Shown here: positions 48,705 to 56,307 of the stretch, in pieces | How positions within the stretch are numbered: position 1 is the stretch's first letter | Layout of the letters: each line of letters opens with the position of its first letter | Source: Croceibacterium_A sp044506885 | GTDB taxonomy: Bacteria > Pseudomonadota > Alphaproteobacteria > Sphingomonadales > Sphingomonadaceae | Assembly: GCA_044506885.1 (NCBI GenBank) | Contig: JBIQKC010000011.1 | Span: 12,568-76,567 of the forward strand | Length of the DNA: 64,000 nucleotides | Direction: 5' to 3' | Notes under the pieces: model-generated | Databases searched by the model: none | The model's input: the letters and a program-made list of their open reading frames with translations, nothing else | What the model was told of the DNA's origin: nothing | Made by a program: the position numbers and the translations under genes

Positions 48705-49598
48705 ATGCTGGACATTTTTGCCGCCGCATCGGGCGAGGCGTTGCGCTGGGAAAACCTGGGCCTGCGGCCCGGAATCGACCTGGGGTTCTTCACCCTGCGC
48801 TACTATTCGCTCGCCTACCTCGCCGGGATCGTGCTCGGCTGGTGGCACCTGTCGCGGATGATCAAGGCGCCGGGCAGCCCGATGGCGCAGCGCCATGCCG
48901 ACGACCTGTTCTTCTACTGCACGCTCGGCATCATCATCGGCGGACGGCTCGGCTATGCGGCGTTCTACAAGCCCGAGCTGTTCGTCGGCTGGACGCCGGG
49001 CGAAACGGTGGGCTGGGACCTGCTGCGCCTGTGGGACGGGGGCATGAGCTTCCACGGCGGCGTGATCGGCGTGACCACGGCGATCGCCTGGGTGTCGTGG
49101 CGCGGAAAGCTGTCGTTCATCCGGGTGTGCGACTACATCGCGGTCAATATCGGCTTCGGGATGCTGTTCGGCCGCATCGCCAACTTCATCAACGGCGAGC
49201 TGTGGGGGCGGCCGGTCGAAAGCGACGTGGCGTGGGCGATGATCTTCCCGACCGACCCGCTCGGCCTGCCGCGCCATCCGAGCCAGCTCTACGAAGCGGC
49301 GCTGGAAGGGGCGCTGGTGATCGTGGTCATGCTGGCGCTGTTCTGGCTCACCCGCGCGCGCTACCGCCCCGGACTGCTGGTGGGGGCGTTCACGGCGCTG
49401 ATCTCGTGGGCGCGGTTCGCGGTCGAATTCTTCCGCGAGCCGGACCAGCAGCTGGCCGATTTCGCGCTGCGCACCGGGCTCAACATGGGCCAGTGGCTGT
49501 CGATCCCGCTCAGCCTGCTGGGCGTGTTCCTGGTGATCTGGGCGCTGCTGCGCCCGCCGCTCGGCGCCGCGCCGCGAAAGGGACCGGCAGGGGCGTGA
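48705..49598 (+). CDS. lgt: Prolipoprotein diacylglyceryl transferase
   Basis: A 297-residue inner-membrane enzyme that adds diacylglycerol to the lipobox cysteine. About seven membrane helices. Signature FGRIANFINGELWGRP (~155-170), the conserved HGGVIGV (catalytic His) and HPSQLYEA are present. ATG 48705 is the start; an in-frame start further up at 48570 lies in the glnD promoter region. The gene is coupled by GTGA to the methyltransferase gene after it. The predicted lipoproteins at 26433-29093 and 41645-42136 would be substrates. Confidence 0.96.
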   Translation: MLDIFAAASGEALRWENLGLRPGIDLGFFTLRYYSLAYLAGIVLGWWHLSRMIKAPGSPMAQRHADDLFFYCTLGIIIGGRLGYAAFYKPELFVGWTPGETVGWDLLRLWDGGMSFHGGVIGVTTAIAWVSWRGKLSFIRVCDYIAVNIGFGMLFGRIANFINGELWGRPVESDVAWAMIFPTDPLGLPRHPSQLYEAALEGALVIVVMLALFWLTRARYRPGLLVGAFTALISWARFAVEFFREPDQQLADFALRTGLNMGQWLSIPLSLLGVFLVIWALLRPPLGAAPRKGPAGA

Positions 49599-50656
49599 GC
49601 GAGCCCGCGCTCGGCGACAGGTTCCGGCGGCTGATCGCGGCCATCGGGCCGATCGCCCTGGCGCATTACATGGCGGAATCGAACGCCCGCTATTACGCCT
49701 CGCGCGATCCGCTGGGCGCGGCGGGCGATTTCGTCACCGCGCCGGAAATCAGCCAGATGTTCGGCGAACTCGCGGGCCTGTGGCTGGCCGATCTGTGGCG
49801 GCGCGCCGGAGCGGCGGAGCGGGCGCTCTATGTCGAGCTCGGACCCGGCCGGGGCACGCTGGCGCGCGATGCGCTGCGGGCGATGGCGGCGGCCGGGCTG
49901 CGGCCGGAGGTTCATTTCGTCGAAGGGTCGGAAGCGCTGCGGCGCATCCAGCGGGGCGCGGTTCCCGAAGCGCGGTTCCACGACGACCTGTCGAGCGTGC
50001 CCGACGACGCGCCGCTGCTGCTCGTCGCCAACGAATTCCTCGACGCGCTGCCGGTGCGGCAGCTGGTGAAGACCGCGCGGGGCTGGCGCGAGCGGATGGT
50101 CGCGGTCGATGCGGAGGGGCGGTTCGCGTGTGTGGCCGGGCAGACGCCGATGGACGCGGCGCTGCCCGAGGGATGGCGCGAGGCGGCCGAAGGAACGATC
50201 GTCGAAACCTGCCCCGGCGCGGCGGCGGTGGTTGCGGAAACGGCGGCGCGGCTCGCCCGGCAGGGCGGCGCGGCGCTGTTCGTCGACTATGGCCATGCGG
50301 AAGTCCGCGACGGCTCGACGCTCCAGGCGGTGCGCGCGCATCGCAAGGTCGATCCCTTCGCCGCGCCGGGCGAGGCGGACCTGACCGCGCATGTCGATTT
50401 CGCCACGCTGGCCGACGTTGCGCGGGGGTCCGGCGCGCGCTGGCTCGGCACAACGGAGCAGGGCGCGTGGCTGAAGGCGCTGGGCATCGACGCGCGCGCC
50501 GATGCGCTTGTTCGCGCCGCGCCCGCCCGGCGCGAGGACATCGTGGCCGCCGCCGCGCGGCTGACCGGCGACGATGCGATGGGGCGGCTGTTCAAGGTCA
50601 TGGGCCTCGCCTCCCCGGCGTGGCCGGACGGGGCGGGCTTTCCGGATCGCGCTTAG
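49595..50656 (+). CDS. MidA/NDUFAF7-like class I SAM-dependent methyltransferase
   Basis: A 353-residue methyltransferase (DUF185, PF02636). GTG 49595 overlaps the lgt stop by GTGA. N-terminal ..IAAIGPIALAHYMAESNARYYASRDPLGAAGDFVTAPEIS is diagnostic, and the SAM loop is YVELGPGRGTLARD. The eukaryotic homologue NDUFAF7 methylates an arginine of a complex I subunit, so a role in NADH dehydrogenase assembly is likely. The long open frame extending to 45821 upstream is a GC artefact antisense to glnD. Confidence 0.92.
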   Translation: MSEPALGDRFRRLIAAIGPIALAHYMAESNARYYASRDPLGAAGDFVTAPEISQMFGELAGLWLADLWRRAGAAERALYVELGPGRGTLARDALRAMAAAGLRPEVHFVEGSEALRRIQRGAVPEARFHDDLSSVPDDAPLLLVANEFLDALPVRQLVKTARGWRERMVAVDAEGRFACVAGQTPMDAALPEGWREAAEGTIVETCPGAAAVVAETAARLARQGGAALFVDYGHAEVRDGSTLQAVRAHRKVDPFAAPGEADLTAHVDFATLADVARGSGARWLGTTEQGAWLKALGIDARADALVRAAPARREDIVAAAARLTGDDAMGRLFKVMGLASPAWPDGAGFPDRA

Positions 50657-50740
50657 GGTCAGGGCCTGCGCCGGCGGGGCGGTTGTTGGGAATTCGGCAA
50701 GGATTGGCGGCTAGAGTGGCGGTCGAAGGATGCTCGGCCG

Positions 50741-51010
50741 GTGATCGAAATCGAAGTCCAGAACGAGACCCACCAGAACCAGGAGCGGCTGCGGTTCGCG
50801 GCCGTGCCGCGCATCGGCGAAGGCATTCGCCTGCGCGAAGGGGATTTCTGGGCGTCCTACGATGTGGTCGACGTGTGGTACCAGAAGGCCGAGTTCGGCG
50901 ACATCTGGGTGCCCTATATCCATGTGCGGATGACCCCCGGCGAAGAGGCGAGCGAGCCGCCGTCGGCCACGGTGCTCGACTTCAAGGAGAGATTCCCATT
51001 CACGGGCTGA
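50741..51010 (+). CDS. Conserved hypothetical protein
   Basis: An 89-residue cytosolic protein from GTG 50741, rich in Glu, Trp and Tyr (EGDFWASYDVVDVWYQ, then DIWVPYIHVRM), with regular coding bias. It looks like a small beta-barrel domain. I do not recognise a named family. It lies 84 bp after the methyltransferase and 65 bp before the CheY-like gene, all on one strand, so a shared transcript is likely. Confidence 0.7.
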   Translation: MIEIEVQNETHQNQERLRFAAVPRIGEGIRLREGDFWASYDVVDVWYQKAEFGDIWVPYIHVRMTPGEEASEPPSATVLDFKERFPFTG

Positions 51011-51075
51011 TCAAGCGAACCCTCCCGCGTCAGGGAGACGGGAGCGCGCCGCCCACGGGCGCGGCGGAGCCGGCG

Positions 51076-51516
51076 ATGGGCGGTACGCGCCCCGCCGCCG
51101 CGCCGGCCGCGCCCGCGAGCGAGGCCGCGGCCGAAACGGCGCGCGATGCGGCGCGTTCATGCCTCATCGTCGACGATTCGCGCGTGATGCGCCGGGTTTC
51201 GCGCCAGGTGGTCGAAAGCTTGGGCCTGAGCGTGACCGAAGCCGAGAACGGCAGCGAGGCGCTGGCGCGCTGCGCCGCGGCGATGCCGGACCTGATCCTG
51301 CTCGACTGGAACATGCCGGTGATGAGCGGAATCGAATTCATCGCCGAACTGCGCGCCAAGCCCGGCGGGGACCGGCCGATGGTGGTGTTCTGCACCACCG
51401 AGAACGACCCCGCGATCATCGGCAAGGGCGTGGCCGCCGGCGCCGACGGGTTCGTGACCAAGCCGTTCGACCCGGCAACATTGCAGGCCAAGCTCCAGCG
51501 CCTCGGCGCGGCGTAG
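51076..51516 (+). CDS. CheY-like single-domain response regulator
   Basis: A 146-residue regulator: an Ala/Pro-rich N-terminal tail of about 33 residues, then a receiver domain with CLIVDDSRVMRRV (acidic pocket), phospho-Asp in LILLDWNMPVMSG, Thr in FCTTENDP and Lys in FVTKPFDP. There is no output domain. ATG 51076 has GGAG 6 bp upstream. The frame is open further up, and an ATT codon at 50998 lies 8 bp from AAGGAG inside the preceding gene, a possible non-canonical start. It could act in chemotaxis-like or phosphorelay signalling. No che genes are nearby. Confidence 0.9.
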   Translation: MGGTRPAAAPAAPASEAAAETARDAARSCLIVDDSRVMRRVSRQVVESLGLSVTEAENGSEALARCAAAMPDLILLDWNMPVMSGIEFIAELRAKPGGDRPMVVFCTTENDPAIIGKGVAAGADGFVTKPFDPATLQAKLQRLGAA

Positions 51517-51700
51517 AATCTGTCCGCACGAACATGAATCTCCCCTCACCGCCGGGGAGGGCGCTTCAATTCTCCCCTCCCCGGCGGGGAGGGGTTGGGG
51601 GTGGGGGAGCGAGGTCGGCAGGCCTCGCGTCAACGCTGGCGTCGGATGCCCCCACCCAACCCTCTCCCGGCCGGGGGAGTGCTTCTTCGGCTCGACCCGA
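51514..51700. repeat. Long GC-rich palindromic repeat, copy 2
   Basis: Closely similar to the element at 40041-40222: it begins at the stop TAG, contains TCTCCCCTCCCCGGCGGGGA, the core GGCCTCGCGTCAACGCTGGC, the mirrored CCCCCACCCAACCC and the end GTGCTTCTTCGG. It lies between the convergent cheY-like and urcA genes. Confidence 0.85.
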
Positions 51701-51777
51701 AGCGCGCCACTTCGCGGCCGAAATAGAAACGGCCGCCGGTTTCCCGGCGTCCGCCCTGCTGGAAGTTCGTTGGACGG

Positions 51778-52077
51778 TCAGCCGACGGTGACCGAAGGAA
51801 CCCTGGCGCTCTTGACGGCGAGCTGTTCGAGCGCGCTCGACATCGCCGCGTCCTTGCAGGCGTTCCAGGCCAGGTTGGCCTTGATGTCGCGGACTTCGGG
51901 CCGTTCGCAGACCGTGTCGACCGCGTTCAGCATGCGGGCGTTGAGAGCTTCCGCGCCGGCGGCGGTGGTGATGTCGAGGTCGCCGAAATAGACCGCGACT
52001 TCCTGCGCGGCGGCAGGAGCGGTGGCGGCAACGGCGAGCGAAACGGCGGCAAGGGCCTTGATGGCGATGGACTTCAT
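51778..52077 (-). CDS. UrcA family protein
   Basis: A 99-residue exported protein. Its signal peptide begins MKSIAIKAL and ends APAAAQE. The mature domain has VAVYFGDLDITTAAGAEALN and two conserved Cys (VCERPEV and NACKDAAM), which probably form one disulfide. UrcA proteins are frequent in sphingomonads and caulobacters, and their role is unknown. The start at 52077 is preferred over 52164, which lacks a signal peptide at the front. The 239 bp before it contain no gene. Confidence 0.87.
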   Translation of the reverse strand: MKSIAIKALAAVSLAVAATAPAAAQEVAVYFGDLDITTAAGAEALNARMLNAVDTVCERPEVRDIKANLAWNACKDAAMSSALEQLAVKSARVPSVTVG

Positions 52078-52316
52078 GATCTCGTCCTTCTGGACGGGAC
52101 GCCTCGTTGGCGTGGTGACCGGATAGGAGGCGCTTGTCGCACCGCTATGTCGCGGCTGAAGCAAATTGTCGGAAATTGTGCGGGTGCGAAAAGCTGCGAA
52201 ATCGCGCGCGGAGGGCGGAATCGCTGGGGTTTCGGCCGCAATCGCGCCCGCCGGGCCTTGCGACAGGTTCCCCGCCCGCGATACAAGTTTCGACTGAAAT
52301 TACGTTCCGTTCAGGT

Positions 52317-53414
52317 TCACTCCTCGCCCGCGGCCAGTTCTTCCGCCGACATCGTTTCGAGCCGGCCCGCGCGCGAGGCGGTGATGTAGTTGCGCACCTG
52401 CACGTTGCCTTCGTGGCAGGCGTATTCGAAGAACGCGTATTCGTCGTCGCGCGTCCAGTCGAAGCGCAGCGTCCATGGCGCGGCGAAGACTTCGGGATCG
52501 GAATAGGTCAGTTCGTAAGTGATCGTGTCGGGCCCGGTCATCGTCAGCCGTTCGGTCACCTTGGCCCGCTCGCTGGTGGGAATGGTGTTCCACGGCGGAA
52601 TGCCGCGCGTCGCCATGTTGAGCGGGCTGCCGTTGCGGGCGAACATGTCGCGCGTGGCGCTGTCGCCCGCCTTGAGGTTGGTTGTTTCGATCACCAGCGT
52701 ATTCCCATCCCATCGGCCGCGGCTGCTGCCGAGCCAGGCCTCGACCGGCTCGGGCCACGGGTCGAGCTGCCCCGCCACCGGGATCACCCGCGTGCCGAGC
52801 ATTTCGAGGTGGATGACGACGTTGCCGGGGGCCTGGAAGATGCGGATGCCGTTGTTGTAGCGGAACGGCAGCATCGAGGCGGGAAAGCCGCGGCTGATGC
52901 AGCGGTCCCACGAATCGAAATCGGTCACCCAGTCGAACTGGGTGTTGGGCGTCCAGCTCGACCGACCGGCGCGGTAGAGCGCTTCGGCCGCCGGGGTCAT
53001 CGGCGGAAGCTTGCCGTCCGCCGGATCGACCACCATCGAGGTGCGGCGCGCGCCGCCGAGGTATTCGATCCAGTGGCCGGAGCCGATGGTCTCTTCCTCT
53101 TCCTCCCTGGCGTAGCCGGTTTCGAGCTGGGTGATCCGCGCCTGCTCCTGCGCCAGTTCCTCCTCGGTCTTGAAGAACCGGTCGCCGTACTGCTCCGGGC
53201 GGCTGACCGGCATTTCGGCGACGTCGTTGATCGGCCATGTGCCGCGCAAGTCGGGATCGCCCCACGGCGTGCGCGCGGGCTGGTAGTCGGTCGGGACGGG
53301 CGGCATCACGGTCAGATCCGCGCCCGGTTCCTGCGCGGCGGCGGGTACGGCGATGGCGGCCAGGGCGGACGCGACGATGGCAAGCCCCGGCTTCGGGGGG
53401 CGACGAAGGGTCAT
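52317..53414 (-). CDS. Secreted protein of unknown function (WDGNTL family)
   Basis: A 365-residue exported protein. Signal peptide ends AVPAAAQE. It has the ordered motifs DPDLRGTWPINDV, RGRWDGNTLVIETTNL, ERLTMTGPDTITYELTYSDPEVF and a C-terminal FFEYACHEGN, which parallel the protein at 11132-11938. The larger size comes from a ~120-residue charged insertion (EEEEETIGSGHWIEYL). Members of this family recur in sphingomonad catabolic clusters, but no activity is established to my knowledge. It is in the same direction as the VOC gene (141 bp upstream of it in transcription). Confidence 0.75.
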   Translation of the reverse strand: MTLRRPPKPGLAIVASALAAIAVPAAAQEPGADLTVMPPVPTDYQPARTPWGDPDLRGTWPINDVAEMPVSRPEQYGDRFFKTEEELAQEQARITQLETGYAREEEEETIGSGHWIEYLGGARRTSMVVDPADGKLPPMTPAAEALYRAGRSSWTPNTQFDWVTDFDSWDRCISRGFPASMLPFRYNNGIRIFQAPGNVVIHLEMLGTRVIPVAGQLDPWPEPVEAWLGSSRGRWDGNTLVIETTNLKAGDSATRDMFARNGSPLNMATRGIPPWNTIPTSERAKVTERLTMTGPDTITYELTYSDPEVFAAPWTLRFDWTRDDEYAFFEYACHEGNVQVRNYITASRAGRLETMSAEELAAGEE

Positions 53415-53555
53415 GGCCTCTCTCCAGACTTTGCCCGCAATATCGGAACCAGGGCCCTAGCGGGGCGGGGGTGCGGTGTCGCGTGTCAAAATGTCGCGTG
53501 GACGTGGGATGCAGGGGTATCGGCCGGTCCAGCCCGGCCTCTCCCCCGCGCAGGT

Positions 53556-53957
53556 TCAATCCGCGAAGAAGTTCAGTTCCAGCAGCACGTTGTTGGGATC
53601 GGGCGTGAAGATCTGGCGCAGGTTGATCGCGCTGACGAGGTTTTCCTGATAGTCCGCGCCCATCGCATCGAGCCGGCCCTTCACTTCCTCGTAGCCGACG
53701 CATTTCAGCGCCACGTGGTGCAGCGCGCCGGTGAGCGAGCCGGGCTCCACTTCGCGGTCGTAGGTGCGGTAGCAGTCGAGCGAATTGATGTGGATGATCG
53801 CGCGGTTTTCGGCGTCGAACATCCAGGTCGCGGTTTCGGGCGTCAGCGGCGGGGGCGCGTCCTTGCGTTCGAGGCCGAGGAGCTTGCCGTAGAATTCCGC
53901 CGTCTCGTCCAGCCTGTCGGTGATGATGTTGACATGATCGAGCGCTTCGACATTCAT
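53556..53957 (-). CDS. VOC superfamily protein (glyoxalase/extradiol dioxygenase fold)
   Basis: A 133-residue single VOC unit pair. The metal triad is visible as H8 (LDHVNI), H80-H81 (ALHHVALKC) and E127 (LLELNFF). This fits glyoxalase I-like enzymes, isomerases or small ring-cleaving dioxygenases. ATG 53957 follows GAGAGGAACC. The start faces the LigM-like gene across 140 bp that contain a perfect palindrome, so both may be controlled by one regulator. Participation in aromatic-compound breakdown is likely but unproved. Confidence 0.85.
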   Translation of the reverse strand: MNVEALDHVNIITDRLDETAEFYGKLLGLERKDAPPPLTPETATWMFDAENRAIIHINSLDCYRTYDREVEPGSLTGALHHVALKCVGYEEVKGRLDAMGADYQENLVSAINLRQIFTPDPNNVLLELNFFAD

Positions 53958-54034
53958 GTTGCGGGTTCCTCTCTCGCGTGGCCGCCCCCGACTTCGCCCG
54001 GAAGAGCCTTTCCCCCTTGCACCCCTAGCCCAAT

Positions 54035-54055
54035 ATTGTATGCGCCGCATACAAT
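54035..54055. promoter_or_regulatory. Perfect operator-like palindrome between VOC and ligM-like genes
   Basis: 10-bp arms ATTGTATGCG and CGCATACAAT around a single C form a perfect palindrome. The TTGTAT/ATACAA ends resemble sites of GntR-type (FCD) regulators. It lies 43 bp before the ligM-like start and 78 bp before the VOC start, in the divergent promoter region. No regulator gene is adjacent. Confidence 0.75.
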
Positions 54056-54097
54056 TTCGCGTATGTGATTCTTTCACGGATGAGAGGAAAAGCCGGC

Positions 54098-55501
54098 ATG
54101 GCCCAGAACCTTGAGCAGATTCTGCAAAATACCCCGGACATCGTCGCCAAGCTGCGCAATTCGCAGATCGGCGCCTATGTCTATCCGGTCGTCGCGCCGG
54201 AATTCTCCAACTGGCGTTCGGAACAGTGGGCGTGGCAGCACAGCGCGGTGCTGTTCGACCAGTCGCACCACATGTTCGACCTCTACATCAAGGGTCCGGA
54301 CGCGCTGAAGCTGCTCAGCGACACGATGGTCAACTCGCCGGCCGGCTGGGAAGTCAACAAGGCCAAGCAGTACGTCCCGACCACCCCCTATGGCCACGTC
54401 ATCGGCGACGGCATCATCTTCTACCTGGCCCCGGAAGAGTTCGTCTACGTCGGCCGCGCGCCGGCCGCGAACTGGCTGATGTTCCAGGCCCAGAAGGGCG
54501 GCTACAACGTCGACATCATCAACGATCCGCGTTCGCCCAGCCGTCCGATGGGCAAGCCGGTGAACCGCATTTCCTGGCGCTTCCAGATCCAGGGCCCGCA
54601 GGCCTGGAACGTGATCGAGAAGCTGAACGGCGCGCCGCTCGACAAGCTCAAGTTTTTCAACATGAGCGAGATGAAGATCGGCAACAAGACCGTGCGTACG
54701 CTGCGCCACGGCATGGCCGGTTCGCCGGGTCTCGAAATCTGGGGTCCGTACGACGAGCAGGACTACATCCGCGACGAGATCCTCAAGGCGGGCGAAGAGT
54801 TCGGCCTGATCGCGGTCGGCAGCCGCGCCTATCCGTCGAACACCCTCGAATCCGGCTGGATCCCCAGCCCGCTGCCCCCGATCTACACCGGTGACGAACT
54901 GAAGGACTACCGCGAGTGGCTCGGCGCCGACAGCTATGAAGCCACCGGCGCGATCGGCGGCTCGTTCATCGGCAAGTCGATCGAGGACTACTACCTCAAC
55001 CCGTGGGAACTGGGCTACGGCCCGTTCGTGAAGTTCGACCACGACTTCATCGGCGCCGACGCGCTGAAGAAGATCGATCCGGCCACCCAGCGCAAGAAGG
55101 TGACGCTGGAGTGGAATGCGGACGACATGAAGAAGATCCAGGGCTCGATGTTCGACGCCGAGGGCGAGCAGTACAAGTTCTTCGACCTTCCGCTCGCCAA
55201 CTACGCCAACAGCAACTACGACAGCGTCGTCGACGCCGACGGCAACAACATCGGCCTGTCGCTGTTCACCGGCTACTCGTACAACGAGAAGAAGGCGCTG
55301 AGCCTGGCCACCGTCGACCACGAAGTTCCGCTCGGCACCGAGATCGGCGTCGTCTGGGGCGAAGAGGACGGCGGCACCGGCAAGACCACGGTCGAGCCGC
55401 ACAAGCAGATCACCGTGCGCGCGATCGTCTCGCCGGTGCCTTACGGCAAGATGGCGGCCGACACTTACGCTACCGGCTGGCGCACGTCGCGCACTGCCTG
55501 A
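54098..55501 (+). CDS. ligM: Tetrahydrofolate-dependent aromatic O-demethylase (LigM/DesA-like, GcvT fold)
   Basis: A 467-residue GcvT-fold protein. It closely resembles the vanillate/3-O-methylgallate demethylase LigM of Sphingobium sp. SYK-6: the LRNSQIGAYVYPVVAPEFSN opening, VGRAPAANWLMF, SRPMGKPVNRISWRF, GSRAYPSNTLESGWIPSPLP and FTGYSYNEK blocks are all family marks. LigM transfers a methoxy methyl group to tetrahydrofolate. Syringate-type DesA is the near alternative. In SYK-6 the C1 genes metF and ligH lie beside ligM; here they do not, so the substrate may differ. ATG 54098 follows GAGAGG. Regulation probably acts through the palindrome upstream. Confidence 0.85.
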   Translation: MAQNLEQILQNTPDIVAKLRNSQIGAYVYPVVAPEFSNWRSEQWAWQHSAVLFDQSHHMFDLYIKGPDALKLLSDTMVNSPAGWEVNKAKQYVPTTPYGHVIGDGIIFYLAPEEFVYVGRAPAANWLMFQAQKGGYNVDIINDPRSPSRPMGKPVNRISWRFQIQGPQAWNVIEKLNGAPLDKLKFFNMSEMKIGNKTVRTLRHGMAGSPGLEIWGPYDEQDYIRDEILKAGEEFGLIAVGSRAYPSNTLESGWIPSPLPPIYTGDELKDYREWLGADSYEATGAIGGSFIGKSIEDYYLNPWELGYGPFVKFDHDFIGADALKKIDPATQRKKVTLEWNADDMKKIQGSMFDAEGEQYKFFDLPLANYANSNYDSVVDADGNNIGLSLFTGYSYNEKKALSLATVDHEVPLGTEIGVVWGEEDGGTGKTTVEPHKQITVRAIVSPVPYGKMAADTYATGWRTSRTA

Positions 55502-55514
55502 GAGCTTGACGGGT

Positions 55515-55547
55515 AAAGGCCTCGCTCCCCCCAATTGTGAGGCCTTT
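55515..55547 (+). terminator. Hairpin after ligM-like gene
   Basis: Arms AAAGGCCTC and GAGGCCTTT pair perfectly around a 15-nt loop, 14 bp after the stop codon. It is followed by a second stronger hairpin with T-tract. Confidence 0.7.
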
Positions 55548-55554
55548 CAAACGG

Positions 55555-55597
55555 TGGCCCATGGACCCCGGCGGGTTCATGGGCCATTTGCTTTTTT
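55555..55597 (+). terminator. Rho-independent terminator
   Basis: A 14-bp stem TGGCCCATGGACCC / GGGTTCATGGGCCA (one G-T type mismatch) with a CGGC loop, followed by TTTGCTTTTTT. It separates the ligM-like gene from the alpha/beta hydrolase gene. Confidence 0.85.
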
Positions 55598-55623
55598 GAA
55601 GGGGAGCGATGCGGGAGCAGGCG

Positions 55624-56307
55624 ATGGCCGATTACGTACTGGTGCACGGCGCATGGGGCGGCGGGCACGCCTACCAGCGCCTGGCGGGCGAATTGCGCGA
55701 GGCGGGGCACCGCGTCCTCGTTGCCGAGCTGACCGGGCTTGGCGCGCGCTCGGGCGAGCTTCATCCGGGCATCACGCTGACCGACCATATCGACGACGTC
55801 TGCGAACAGGTGGCGCTGGCGGGGTTCGACCGCTTCATTCTCGCCGGTCATTCCTATGGCGGGATGGTCGTCACCGGCGTCGCCGCCCGGCTTGGCGCGC
55901 GGATCGACGCGATCTGCTACATTGATGCCTTCCTGCCGGACGACGGACAATCGCTGTGGGACATAACGGGCGACTTCGAGCACGCCTGGTACATCGACAG
56001 CCAGAAGTTCACGCCGGGCCTCGTCGCGCCGATCGGATCGGTCGCTTTCAAGCCGGTGCCGGGCCAGATCGGCCGCCATCCGCTGCTGACACTGACCGAA
56101 GCGGTGCGCCTGACCGGCGAGGAAGCGAAGATCCCCCGCCGCGCCTATATTTTCGCCACCGACTGGCAGCCGACGCCGTTCGGGCGCTTTTCCGAACAGG
56201 CCCGCGCACGCGAGGGGTGGGAACACCACGAATGCAAGTCCAGCCACTTCGTCATGGCCGACCAGCCGGAGCAGTTGCTGGAGATCATGCTCGGGCTGGC
56301 GCGCTGA
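55624..56307 (+). CDS. Alpha/beta hydrolase
   Basis: A 227-residue hydrolase of the esterase/MenH-like type. The oxyanion motif is LVHGAWGGG. The nucleophile is S77 in LAGHSYGGMV, and the catalytic His is in ECKSSHFVMADQPEQ. ATG 55624 has GGGAG six bases upstream; an ATG at 55609 is an alternative. It lies after the terminator of the ligM-like gene and its 3' end overlaps the convergent monooxygenase gene by 23 bp. It could cleave an ester or a C-C bond of a ring-fission product. The substrate is open. Confidence 0.88.
   Translation: MADYVLVHGAWGGGHAYQRLAGELREAGHRVLVAELTGLGARSGELHPGITLTDHIDDVCEQVALAGFDRFILAGHSYGGMVVTGVAARLGARIDAICYIDAFLPDDGQSLWDITGDFEHAWYIDSQKFTPGLVAPIGSVAFKPVPGQIGRHPLLTLTEAVRLTGEEAKIPRRAYIFATDWQPTPFGRFSEQARAREGWEHHECKSSHFVMADQPEQLLEIMLGLAR

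Noticed and set aside
45729..49277. A - strand open frame of 1182 codons
   Set aside because: It overlaps glnD in another frame, has arginine/alanine-rich nonsense composition and no domain.
45821..50656. A single + strand open frame of over 1600 codons
   Set aside because: Most of it is antisense to glnD and out of frame with lgt. Only the 3' part from 49595 encodes the MidA-like methyltransferase. Long chance frames are expected at this GC content.
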